A stretch of DNA of 7,736 bases, taken from assembly GCA_019237355.1 (NCBI GenBank), contig JAFAHH010000236.1:1-7736 (forward strand). Reading direction: 5' to 3'. This DNA is from Acetobacteraceae bacterium (GTDB taxonomy: Bacteria > Pseudomonadota > Alphaproteobacteria > Acetobacterales > Acetobacteraceae). Within the stretch, counting starts at the first letter, position 1; every line of letters starts with the position of its first letter. Shown here in pieces: positions 1 to 6,419 of this stretch. Made by a program: the position numbers and the translations under genes. The notes below the pieces were generated by a model. The model was not told where the DNA came from and did not search any database. It saw only the letters and a list, made by a program, of their open reading frames with translations.

Positions 1-150
1 GGCAGATGGCACCAACTCATCACGACCGCCCGGCGCCGGCTAACCGTCCGTTCCGTTTCATCCGGTCCCGTCCGGCACCGTATATGCCGTCCTTGTGCCG
101 TATGGTCCGAACCAGGAAGAGCCATGCGGCTACCAAGTCCTTGAACCGTC

Positions 151-226
151 TGGCGTCCCGTAGGGGATTCGAACCCCTGTTGCCGCCGTGAGAGGGCGGT
201 GTCCTAGGCCTCTAGACGAACGGGAC
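151..226 (-). tRNA. tRNA-Glu (anticodon CTC)
   Basis: Read on the minus strand this is a complete 76-nt tRNA. The acceptor stem GTCCCGT/ACGGGAC is perfect. The anticodon arm is CCGCC-CTCTCAC-GGCGG, with anticodon CTC at plus positions 190-192. The T arm is GGGG-TTCGAAT-CCCC, the discriminator is G, and the CCA end is encoded in the gene (151-153). Sequence and fold closely match bacterial tRNA-Glu, which decodes GAG and also supplies Glu-tRNA for tetrapyrrole synthesis. It lies 50 nt downstream of the membrane-protein gene on the same strand. It has its own promoter-like sequence, so it need not depend on read-through. Confidence 0.97.
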
Positions 227-236
227 CAGCACAGTC

Positions 237-266
237 CTTGTATGGCACTCATGGGGGTGAGTTCAA
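237..266 (-). promoter_or_regulatory. Putative promoter of the tRNA-Glu gene
   Basis: On the minus strand TTGAAC (266-261) is followed after 18 nt by TACAAG (242-237), a plausible sigma-70-type -35/-10 pair. The -10 element ends about 10 nt before the first tRNA nucleotide (226), the usual distance for a short tRNA leader. The -10 match is moderate. This is pattern matching only. Confidence 0.5.
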
Positions 267-276
267 GCACCGGAGA

Positions 277-549
277 TTACCGCGCGAGCCGGACCTGCCC
301 GGTCAAAGCACCAGACCGCGGATCGATAAAGATTACCCGGTCCGGACCACCCCCCTGCAGTAGCAGAGCAAACCGGTCGGAGGCCGAAGCGATGCCCGCT
401 ATGTGGGTACCGACCGGCTGGTCGAGTACCAGCGAGGCCGCGACTGTTGGCACCGCTTTGAGCCGTTGGACGATCAGCACGGCGAGCGTGATCGTGCCGC
501 CAACGATCATAATACCCATAATAATAGCGATGGCCCGTAATGCTCGCAT
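277..549 (-). CDS. Small single-pass membrane protein, DUF6476-like
   Basis: This is a 90-residue protein starting MRALRAIAIIMG. One hydrophobic segment spans about residues 7-28, rich in Ile, Val and Gly. A polar C-terminal domain of about 60 residues follows, with the segments FALLLQGG and VIFIDPRSG. I chose the ATG at 549 because GGAGGG (556-561) lies 6 nt upstream as a strong Shine-Dalgarno sequence; the open frame extends further upstream but is not needed. Length, topology and position beside an RluD-type gene fit the alphaproteobacterial DUF6476 family, whose function is unknown. An inner-membrane anchor with a soluble periplasmic or cytoplasmic domain is inference. Its start overlaps that of the divergent pseudouridine synthase, and the tRNA-Glu gene follows 50 nt downstream. 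The family name is from memory, not a search. Confidence 0.8.
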   Translation of the reverse strand: MRALRAIAIIMGIMIVGGTITLAVLIVQRLKAVPTVAASLVLDQPVGTHIAGIASASDRFALLLQGGGPDRVIFIDPRSGALTGQVRLAR

Positions 550-1600
550 GAGTCGCCCTCCAGCCGAACTCGCCCGATGCCGAAATTCTCCCACGTGTGC
601 AGCCAGGCCTGAACAGCCACCTGAACAGCGCTCCTTCGCGGTACACGCGACCGCGCGAGCGGCGGGGCAGCGGACCGACCGATTCCTGGCCGACTTTATC
701 GGCGTGCTCTCGCGATCACGCGTGAAGGCGCTGATCTTGGATGGACACGTCACCTGCGACGGCCAGGTCATACGCGATCCAGCCGGCTCGGTGCAGGCTG
801 GCGCACACTACGTCGTGGATGTGCCCCCACCCATGCCGGCCACTCCTCAGCCCGAGGCCATCCCGTTCACGATCCTCTTCGAGGACGCCGACCTAATCGT
901 CCTGGATAAGCCGGCCGGCCTGGTCGTTCATCCCGCGCCGGGTAATCCGCGGGGAACCCTGGTGAATGCGTTGCTGGCGCATTGCGGTGAGACCCTGCCA
1001 GGAATCGGGGGCGAGCGGCGGCCGGGCATCGTGCACCGGCTTGACAAGGACACATCCGGGGTAATGGTGATCGCCAAAACTGAATTTGCGCTGGCCGCTC
1101 TCACCGCGGCCTTTGGAGCCCGCGATCTTGACCGGGCTTACGACGCGCTCTGCTGGGGAGTGCCCTGCCCCGCTTCTGGTGAGATTGAGCGAGCCATCGG
1201 CCGAGATCCTCGAGACCGCAAGCGGATGGCGGTCGTGGCGAAGGGAGGGCGGCCGGCCCTGACCCGCTACTCCATCAAGCAAAGCTGGTTTGCGCACACC
1301 TCATTGCTGGAATGCCGGCTCACGACAGGCCGTACCCATCAAATCCGCGTCCACTTGAGCCAGATCGGCCATCCCCTAGTAGGGGACCCAGTTTACCTCC
1401 GCCGACGGCCTGCGGCCTCGAAATTGATGCCTGAGCCGGCCAGGACCGCGCTTCTCGATTTTCCACGTCAGGCCTTGCATGCCGGAACGCTCGGGTTTAA
1501 CCATCCCCGCACTGGCCGGCCGATGGCGTTCACAGCGCCTATACCGGAGGACATGGCTGGGTTGATTACCACGCTGCAAACTCAAACAGTACCTGGCTAG
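548..1600 (+). CDS. rluD: RluA/RluD-family 23S rRNA pseudouridine synthase
   Basis: This 350-residue enzyme isomerises specific uridines in RNA to pseudouridine; the RluD type acts on 23S rRNA helix 69 during late large-subunit assembly. An N-terminal S4-like RNA-binding domain spans about residues 38-95 (TDRFLADF...SRSRVKALI...). The catalytic domain begins near 107. The family motif HRLDKDTSG carries the presumed catalytic Asp at residue 166, and the motif GRTHQIRVH lies at 261-269. Length fits RluD (about 320-350). The start is uncertain. ATG 548 gives about 38 residues before the S4 domain but has no clear Shine-Dalgarno sequence. ATG 530 is the nearest alternative. No in-frame ATG, GTG or TTG lies between 548 and the S4 domain. 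The frame is open further upstream, but that overlaps the divergent gene and is probably not translated. RluD versus another RluA-family member cannot be fixed from sequence alone; the neighbouring rpoH is typical of alphaproteobacterial rluD loci. Confidence 0.92.
   Translation: MSRPPAELARCRNSPTCAARPEQPPEQRSFAVHATARAAGQRTDRFLADFIGVLSRSRVKALILDGHVTCDGQVIRDPAGSVQAGAHYVVDVPPPMPATPQPEAIPFTILFEDADLIVLDKPAGLVVHPAPGNPRGTLVNALLAHCGETLPGIGGERRPGIVHRLDKDTSGVMVIAKTEFALAALTAAFGARDLDRAYDALCWGVPCPASGEIERAIGRDPRDRKRMAVVAKGGRPALTRYSIKQSWFAHTSLLECRLTTGRTHQIRVHLSQIGHPLVGDPVYLRRRPAASKLMPEPARTALLDFPRQALHAGTLGFNHPRTGRPMAFTAPIPEDMAGLITTLQTQTVPG
556..561 (-). promoter_or_regulatory. Shine-Dalgarno site fixing the start at 549
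   Basis: Minus-strand GGAGGG sits 6 nt before the ATG at 549-547. It is the best ribosome-binding site in this part of the window and favours the short 90-residue product over longer in-frame starts. Confidence 0.7.
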
Positions 1601-1618
1601 TCCTGTCTATTGACAGGA
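1601..1618 (+). repeat. Inverted repeat overlapping the rpoH -35 element
   Basis: TCCTGTC (1601-1607) and GACAGGA (1612-1618) form a perfect 7-bp inverted repeat around the tetraloop TATT. It begins on the base after the rluD stop codon. The right arm contains most of the TTGACA hexamer at 1610-1615. It could be a short terminator hairpin for rluD, but it lacks a clean T-run. It could also be an operator over the -35 box. Confidence 0.5.
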
Positions 1619-1638
1619 CGTTATTGGCCATTTATATA
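1610..1638 (+). promoter_or_regulatory. Sigma-70-type promoter upstream of rpoH
   Basis: A consensus -35 TTGACA (1610-1615) is separated by 17 nt from TATATA (1633-1638). TATACT at 1635-1640 is an alternative -10 with 19-nt spacing. Initiation near 1645 would give rpoH a leader of roughly 180 nt. This is the best promoter match in the window. Confidence 0.65.
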
Positions 1639-1768
1639 CTCGGCCCACTGGGATGGGCGGGTGCCCTGCCCCAGCCAGGCTGTCCGGGGCTATGTCGCCT
1701 GCCGGGGCGTATCTCCGGGACGTGAAGCCCCTTCCCGCACCTAACCTGCCATTAATGGCAACCGGCAT

Positions 1769-1819
1769 GGCTCCTGCGCCGTATAGGGTAGGAATCCTGT
1801 CGCTTAGACGAAAGGAGCC
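1769..1819 (+). promoter_or_regulatory. rpoH leader able to sequester its Shine-Dalgarno (possible RNA thermometer)
   Basis: AGGAGCC (1813-1819), which contains the rpoH Shine-Dalgarno core, is exactly complementary to GGCTCCT at 1769-1775. A nearer alternative also exists: TCCTGTC (1795-1801) can pair with GAC (1807-1809) plus AGGA (1813-1816) around a GCTTA loop, leaving GAA bulged. Both would hide the ribosome-binding site. Temperature-dependent opening is inference, by analogy with known heat-shock leader thermometers (rpoH, ROSE, FourU). No ROSE or FourU consensus is recognised. Confidence 0.35.
1811..1817 (+). promoter_or_regulatory. rpoH ribosome-binding site
   Basis: AAAGGAG ends 6 nt before the GTG at 1824. 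It decides the start: the upstream in-frame ATGs (for example 1653, 1755 and 1767) have no comparable site and would add an N-terminal extension not seen in RpoH proteins. Confidence 0.8.
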
Positions 1820-1823
1820 TTCA

Positions 1824-2714
1824 GTGGCCTCTGCCGTCATCAATGTCGCACCTGAGGGCAACCTCGCGCGGTATCTGCAAGAGATACGCAAATACCCGAT
1901 GCTGACGCCCGAGGAAGAACTCGAGCTGTCACGCCGCTGGCGCGACCACCAAGACATGGATGCAGCGCACAAGCTCGTCACCTCCCATTTGCGCCTCGTA
2001 GCCAAAATCGCGATGGGCTATCGTGGCTACGGCTTGCCGGTTGGCGAGCTGATCAGCGAGGGCAATGTTGGTATGATGCAGGCGGTGAAGCGGTTCGACC
2101 CAGACCGCGGGTTCCGCCTGGCCACCTACGCGATGTGGTGGATCCGCGCCGCTATTCAGGAATATATCCTGCATAGCTGGTCGCTTGTAAAAATGGGCAC
2201 GACGGCCGCGCAAAAGAAGCTGTTCTTCAATTTGCGCCGCCTGAAGGGCCAGATGCAGGCCATAGACGAAGGGGATTTGAAGCCCGAGCAGGTCGCCAAG
2301 ATCGCCCGCGTGCTCGAGGTTCCGGAGCAGGATGTTGTCAGCATGAACCGTCGCCTCGCCGCGCCGGATCACAGCCTGAATGCACCGGTCCGCAGCGACA
2401 GCGAGGGCGAGTGGCAAGACTGGCTGATCGACGAGGCCGAAAACCAGGAAAGCACGATCGCTGAGCAGGAGGAGTTGTCGGGCCGCAAGGCGTTGCTCGC
2501 CAATGCTTTGAAGACGCTGAATGAGCGCGAGCGGCATATCCTCATGGAACGTCGCCTCAAAGACAATCCGACAACGCTCGAGGATCTCTCGCAACAATAC
2601 CACATTAGCCGCGAGCGGGTGCGCCAAATCGAGGTCCGCGCCTTTGAGAAGCTGCAAAAGGCGATGAAGGCGCAAATCGCCGAGCGCCGGGCTGCAACCC
2701 AGGCCGTGGCTTAG
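1824..2714 (+). CDS. rpoH: RNA polymerase heat-shock sigma factor RpoH (sigma-32)
   Basis: This 296-residue sigma factor directs RNA polymerase to heat-shock promoters (chaperones, Clp/Lon/FtsH proteases). Region 1.2 lies near 14-40 (YLQEIRKYPMLTPEEE). Region 2 runs from about 48 to 122 with the core-binding segment LVTSHLRLVAKIA and the -10 recognition helix YAMWWIRAAIQEYIL. The RpoH box, QKKLFFNLR at 130-138, separates RpoH from RpoD-type factors. Region 4.2 carries the helix-turn-helix LEDLSQQYHISRERVRQIE at 252-270. Length matches the family (about 285-300). The GTG start is set by AAAGGAG. It lies 223 nt after rluD, with its own sigma-70-type promoter and a long, potentially structured leader. 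Only one rpoH is visible; many alphaproteobacteria carry two. Confidence 0.97.
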   Translation: MASAVINVAPEGNLARYLQEIRKYPMLTPEEELELSRRWRDHQDMDAAHKLVTSHLRLVAKIAMGYRGYGLPVGELISEGNVGMMQAVKRFDPDRGFRLATYAMWWIRAAIQEYILHSWSLVKMGTTAAQKKLFFNLRRLKGQMQAIDEGDLKPEQVAKIARVLEVPEQDVVSMNRRLAAPDHSLNAPVRSDSEGEWQDWLIDEAENQESTIAEQEELSGRKALLANALKTLNERERHILMERRLKDNPTTLEDLSQQYHISRERVRQIEVRAFEKLQKAMKAQIAERRAATQAVA

Positions 2715-2733
2715 CCTCTATAGCCGGTCGAGC

Positions 2734-2760
2734 GCTGGGGCGGGAATCCGGCCGCCCAGC
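2734..2760 (+). terminator. GC-rich hairpin after rpoH (candidate terminator)
   Basis: GCTGGG(G)CGG at 2734-2743 pairs with CCGCCCAGC at 2752-2760: nine base pairs with one bulged G and an 8-nt loop, 20 nt after the rpoH stop. No U-run follows, so it may be a stem that protects the 3' end or helps Rho-dependent ending rather than a classical intrinsic terminator. The rest of 2715-2902, the gap between the convergent genes, shows nothing recognisable. Confidence 0.35.
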
Positions 2761-2902
2761 CGTTGGCTATTGCTGAGGGCCCGCAGCCTCCAATCAGTGG
2801 ACGTATCGTTGCAGGTTAGTCTGGCGCTATGTAACCGATCAAACTGAGTTGGTCGCTGGACAAGACTTTGAGCATTGGCCCGGTGCCCCAGAGCCCGTCC
2901 AA

Positions 2903-5575
2903 TCAACGGCTCATTGATTCGGCATCGGGACACGCTTTTTTCAGGCCCGTTGCACAGGCGGCATCAAGGTGGTGGCGGGCTTCGGCCAGGCCTTGGTCCG
3001 CAGCCTTGCGCATCCAGGCGATTGCCTGTACTTGGTCACGTGGTAGGCTCCGGCCTAGCTCATACATCTGACCAAGATTGTTCTGGGCGCCAGCATGACC
3101 CTGAGCCGCCGATTTTCCAAACCATTGTACGGCACGCGCGTCATCACGCGCTGTCTGCCGACGAGCGTAGAGCAGCCCCAGATTATTCTGGGCGTCGGCG
3201 TACCCCTGCTCGGCTGATTTAAGCAACCATTGCTCTGCCTGGCCCTCGTCGTGGGGCATCCCTCGGCCCAAGAAATACATCATTCCCAAATTGCTTTGGC
3301 CTTTGAAATAGCCCTGTTCCGCTGACTTTCGGAACCAGTAAACGGCTGTGGCATCGTCCTGCCTCACTTCACGGCCGAGATAATACATCATTCCCAAGTT
3401 ATTTTCGGCATCCGCATTGCCCTTTTTGGCAGCCCGGGAACACCAAATGAGCGCCTGGCGGTCGTCCTGCGGCACCGCAACCCCGTAGAGATACATCTGA
3501 CCAAGATTATTCTCTGCGGCCGCATGACCCTGTTCGGCAGCTAGCCGCAACCAGGACAGCGCTGCTTGTTCATTGCGTGGGACACCCCGGCCAGCCAAGT
3601 ACATGCCTGCCACATTGTTCTCGGCATCCGCATAGCCTTGGCTAGCGGCTTTCAGGAACCAGGCCAGCGCCTCCGAATCATCGCGCGCGATCGACTTTCC
3701 ATGAAGATACATCAAGCCGAGGCGGTCTTGCGCCTCCGCATCACCGTTCTCAGCAGAAGCTCGCAGGCGGGCTAACTCTCGTGCACTCGATACAAGACCG
3801 CTGATCCTGGCTATGCTTCCAGCTAGAACCACGCAACAAAGAGCCGCGATGGCTCCTCGCCTCAGGAGCGACCTGAACGGGGTGCTGAGCTCGCATTCTA
3901 ATTTGCGATCTCGGTCCGATCGGGCAGGAAACGCAATTTTCGTGGATTTCCCTCGACCGAGCCGCGCTTTGCGAAGCTGGCCACTGGCGAAAGCCGCAAT
4001 ACCGGCAGCCGGAAATGCGAGGAGAGTACCGAATTGGAACAATCCCAAGGTGGCCACGACCCAACCTTCATACGGCTGGCCACTGCCGATAACGAAGAAG
4101 AACGCCCAGTACCAAATCGAAATCACGAGCGCTGCTACGAATGCGGCGAAAAGACCTTGAAGAACTTCAAGCCGGCGTGCCTGGATGGCTGCAACGATCG
4201 CAGCGCAGGCTTGGGAAACTGCGGCCAGGATCGGAATTAAATAGCCTTCATTGCCGAGCGTCTCTTCTGTCCACGCACGACACCAGTCCCATACCGACCC
4301 GAACCAACGGCCGATTCCAAGCGGAAGATAAGAGCGAAAGTAAATGGTCTCGAAGAACAAACAAAATACGAGCCCAGCAACAATACCCGCCGCAATTGCC
4401 TTACATAGTTGAAGTGGCGCTTGGCGGGGAACAGCGGCCGGCAAATCGCCGAGAAAAACCCATTTGCCAATCGCCGGATAATTCCGACTCGGCGATGGCC
4501 GTGCGCTGAGCGTAAAACTCCAGGCAACGGTTGTCGCCAGCAACAGTGGCGAACCTGCGACCAGGACATCCGAGTAAAGCTGCTCGTGGCCTGGCATAAG
4601 CCCCGAAAAGAAAACGTAGAAGCCAGCAATGAACCAGGACGAGGCGAACGTTCCAGCAAGGAGCATCACCGCGACCGCCACGCTGGAGATCACCAAGGGC
4701 CGCGGCGATCGGCTTTCCAACGCGACTTCGAGCCAGCCCGATGCGGCGGCTGGGATCCACATGAAAGTAAGGAGGCATGCCGATGTTGAAATCAGTCCTT
4801 CGAAAAAGCCTAGTTTTGCTGGTGCGATTGTCAGAACCGGTAGCCAGGAAGAATCAAAGACAGACTTCAGCCAGCCCTCAAAGAAGTATAGGCCCGTAAT
4901 GAGCATGTAACCGGACATTAGAGCCAGGGCAAGACAACTAGCTTTTCGGTAAGCATTCTCGCTCCTGAGCAAGGACGCAAAAGCGCCTCGCCAAATGCCT
5001 GTCCCTAGTGCACCGACAGCCAAGGACATCGTGATCAAGGGCGGCAAAGCCCTGATGCTCCAAAACCATATCGGAAAAAACCAGGACGAACCTGGTGCGA
5101 AGGCGATGGCGGCAAACTCGATATTGTCAATAACGAGCCGGGCCGCAATTCCGATAGCCAGCGCGTCCCAGATGCTGAGATGAAAGAGCAGCGAAGGGTC
5201 AGCCAAAACGTTCCGGCGATGAGCGCTCGTTGGGTGGAAAGCAAGATATTGAAACCACCTCGGGTGGGATACGGAACTGGAATCACACAATACTGCATCG
5301 AGGTTGGAAAGTTGCCCATCCCATACCGAGGCTTGCAGATCGGCATAGTATTCGCGAGTCCGCAACACGGCCAGGCCAGATAAGCCCACGATCACCATCC
5401 ATAGGCAAGAGCTGATCGCTACACCGACCACATCGTCTAACTTGGGGTCTGAAAAAGCAGTTGAAATAAAGGCGGGGATGACGCTGGCCGCGAGGAACGT
5501 AGCCCACATCGCCAGCGTTAGATAAGTCTTGCCGATGTCCCGATTCTTAATATGGCCCAGCTCATGCAAGACCAC
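2903..5575 (-). CDS. 5'-truncated M48-family membrane metallopeptidase with C-terminal Sel1 repeats
   Basis: The 890-codon open frame begins at the active site. HELGH occupies residues 4-8 (two zinc-ligand His and the catalytic Glu), and REYYAD near 74-79 fits the third M48 ligand (Glu75). Numerous hydrophobic segments follow (for example about 17-37, 49-70, 212-231, 296-323, 391-413, 473-497, 504-530, 572-592), so it is a polytopic inner-membrane protein. Residues about 612-872 hold seven Sel1-like repeats of about 36 residues plus a partial eighth, with recurring NNLGxMY and A-x-x-G-[YHN] signatures; these usually mediate protein contacts. M48 enzymes (HtpX-like) normally have transmembrane sequence before HExxH. 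Here only PF could precede the GTG before an in-frame stop (5582-5584), and no Shine-Dalgarno sequence is seen. The N-terminus is therefore lost, and translation could only come by coupling to the upstream gene. Its 3' end converges on rpoH. I recognise the domains but no named protein. Confidence 0.85.
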   Translation of the reverse strand: MVLHELGHIKNRDIGKTYLTLAMWATFLAASVIPAFISTAFSDPKLDDVVGVAISSCLWMVIVGLSGLAVLRTREYYADLQASVWDGQLSNLDAVLCDSSSVSHPRWFQYLAFHPTSAHRRNVLADPSLLFHLSIWDALAIGIAARLVIDNIEFAAIAFAPGSSWFFPIWFWSIRALPPLITMSLAVGALGTGIWRGAFASLLRSENAYRKASCLALALMSGYMLITGLYFFEGWLKSVFDSSWLPVLTIAPAKLGFFEGLISTSACLLTFMWIPAAASGWLEVALESRSPRPLVISSVAVAVMLLAGTFASSWFIAGFYVFFSGLMPGHEQLYSDVLVAGSPLLLATTVAWSFTLSARPSPSRNYPAIGKWVFLGDLPAAVPRQAPLQLCKAIAAGIVAGLVFCLFFETIYFRSYLPLGIGRWFGSVWDWCRAWTEETLGNEGYLIPILAAVSQACAAIVAAIQARRLEVLQGLFAAFVAALVISIWYWAFFFVIGSGQPYEGWVVATLGLFQFGTLLAFPAAGIAAFASGQLRKARLGRGKSTKIAFPARSDRDRKLECELSTPFRSLLRRGAIAALCCVVLAGSIARISGLVSSARELARLRASAENGDAEAQDRLGLMYLHGKSIARDDSEALAWFLKAASQGYADAENNVAGMYLAGRGVPRNEQAALSWLRLAAEQGHAAAENNLGQMYLYGVAVPQDDRQALIWCSRAAKKGNADAENNLGMMYYLGREVRQDDATAVYWFRKSAEQGYFKGQSNLGMMYFLGRGMPHDEGQAEQWLLKSAEQGYADAQNNLGLLYARRQTARDDARAVQWFGKSAAQGHAGAQNNLGQMYELGRSLPRDQVQAIAWMRKAADQGLAEARHHLDAACATGLKKACPDAESMSR
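2960..3742 (-). repeat. Sel1-repeat coding array (7 full units plus a partial one)
   Basis: Seven tandem units of about 108 bp encode residues about 612-872 of the metallopeptidase fusion. Conserved positions include the NNLG/MY pair, a central GxxxxxD segment, A-x-x-W, and A-x-x-G-[YHN] at unit ends. One unit (about residues 793-827, ARRQTARDD) is a residue shorter than the rest. Units differ from one another in sequence, so this is an old array rather than a recent expansion. Confidence 0.8.
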
Positions 5576-5894
5576 GAAGGGTCATGGCCAGCGGAGGGGC
5601 CAAGTTTATGACGATGCATCGACGATGGGACCTGCCGCAAACGGCTTTCAGCCGCGCATACCCGAAGCGGTCCAGCGGATACGCCACAACAAGCGTCCGG
5701 AAAGAGCCCCGGCGAGCCGCCGCGCGCAACAGGGCCTGCAACGCTGTGCGCCAGCGAACCGAGTTCGGAAGGTGAGATGGGCCAGCGTCGTCATCGCCAT
5801 CCAGGAAAACGGCGGATCGCATTATGCAGGCGAGCGCCCGTCCGACGGCGCTCTTGCCGGCGCCGACGGTGCCGTTGAGCCAAATGACTGTCAC
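5562..5894 (-). CDS. C-terminally truncated P-loop (shikimate-kinase-like) ATP-binding protein
   Basis: This is a 110-residue product starting at GTG 5894, the only start after the upstream stop at 5904-5906. The first residues form a beta strand and a Walker A loop, GTVGAGKSA (about 8-16). FLDGDDDAGPSHLPN (about 30-44) and TLVVAYPLDR (about 68-77) are typical of small gluconate/shikimate-kinase-like nucleoside-phosphate kinases. Such proteins usually run to about 165-180 residues and need a lid and adenine-binding C-terminal part. Here the sequence stops after LAPPLAMTLRG-LA, exactly where the metallopeptidase remnant begins, and the two frames overlap by 14 nt. It is therefore probably non-functional, although the P-loop is intact. 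The substrate cannot be named. A weak TTGTCA-17 nt-CCTTAT promoter match lies upstream on the minus strand (5989-5961). Confidence 0.7.
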   Translation of the reverse strand: MTVIWLNGTVGAGKSAVGRALACIMRSAVFLDGDDDAGPSHLPNSVRWRTALQALLRAAARRGSFRTLVVAYPLDRFGYARLKAVCGRSHRRCIVINLAPPLAMTLRGLA

Positions 5895-6185
5895 GCCGGT
5901 CGTCTATCTCGATCGCGGTGCAATGTCTTCCGCCAACTGCCGCCGGGGCATATCTCAAGAATAAGGCACCAAAGCTAGGCCACTGACAAAGTTGAGCGGT
6001 TTTGGTGCAGAAGTCCGGTGCATAATGGGCATCATGCCATACGGCTATCCGAGGGCATCTCCGGGCGGCTCTAAGCGAGTGCTGACGCACGGACGCGGGT
6101 AGGCTGGCGCGGCAAACACCCAAACTGGCCGCGTTGGCAGCAGACGGAGGCCCCGCCACATGAGTGCCGCGGGTTGGGGTGGTAA
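5895..6185. other. Gap without a convincing gene
   Basis: Open frames exist on both strands here, but none has a start with a ribosome-binding site or a recognisable domain. It should hold the promoter of the minus-strand kinase remnant; TTGTCA (5989-5984) with CCTTAT (5966-5961) is the best but weak candidate. A small palindrome, GGCATCATGCC, occurs near 6028-6038. I see no insertion-sequence ends, tRNA or attachment site. Confidence 0.5.
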
Positions 6186-6392
6186 GACAACAGCACGCCC
6201 TTTAGGCAGCGGCTGGAAGGTGCGGAACTGCTTGCGCTTGCCAATAAGTTCCCGGCCAGATGCGGCGACGAACTGCAAGTGCTCCTGGCTGCGGCCCTGG
6301 CGCGCGGTTCGGCTGCCCAGCGGGATTGGCGGGACTTGGCCGGGGCTCCGCGGCGGCCACGGCGGCCAGCCCGCGGGAAGTTTTTACCTTGA
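6186..6392 (+). pseudogene. Possible 3' remnant of an unidentified gene
   Basis: A 68-codon open stretch between two stops reads like a protein C-terminus. A helical segment (QRLEGAELLALANKFPARC, then ELQVLLAAALARG) is followed by an Arg/Pro-rich tail ending GKFLP. Codon third positions are mostly G or C, as in the neighbours. There is no ATG, no GTG with a ribosome-binding site, and the upstream stop (6183-6185) removes any N-terminus. Its TGA overlaps the TTGACA element before the next gene. It could be chance open frame in GC-rich DNA. I do not recognise the family. Confidence 0.28.
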
Positions 6393-6394
6393 CA
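6389..6394 (+). promoter_or_regulatory. Consensus -35-like hexamer before the orphan gene
   Basis: A perfect TTGACA lies 25 nt before the GTG at 6420. No good -10 is found at 16-18 nt; TATGTT (6408-6413) is only 13 nt away. If it is used, transcription would begin close to the start codon, suggesting a leaderless or near-leaderless message. Confidence 0.3.
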
Positions 6395-6419
6395 GGCAAC
6401 TATTGGTTATGTTCTGGTT

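Noticed and set aside
20..110. TCCG-rich stretch and the CGGCAC/GTGCCG hairpin downstream of the tRNA
   Set aside because: Six-base stem with a long loop and no T-run on the minus strand. The TCCG repeats are irregular. This is too weak to call a terminator or an attachment site, although tRNA 3' ends are common integration sites.
188..547. 120-residue N-terminal extension of the pseudouridine synthase
   Set aside because: It would run antisense through the tRNA promoter and the whole small membrane-protein gene. Its composition does not look like a protein domain, and RluD proteins are about 320-350 residues.
1729..1755. Heat-shock (sigma-32) promoter in the rpoH leader, CTTCCC ... CCATTA
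   Set aside because: Spacing (about 12) and hexamers are too far from the consensus to support autoregulation.
1653..1823. In-frame upstream extension of rpoH from ATG 1653 (57 extra residues)
   Set aside because: No ribosome-binding site, sequence unlike RpoH N-termini, and a strong AAAGGAG fixes GTG 1824. ATG 1653 also lies only a few bases after the likely transcription start.
6045..6278. Minus-strand 77-codon frame opposite the possible remnant
   Set aside because: No ribosome-binding site and no recognisable motif. It is opposed by a plus-strand frame with better codon third positions.
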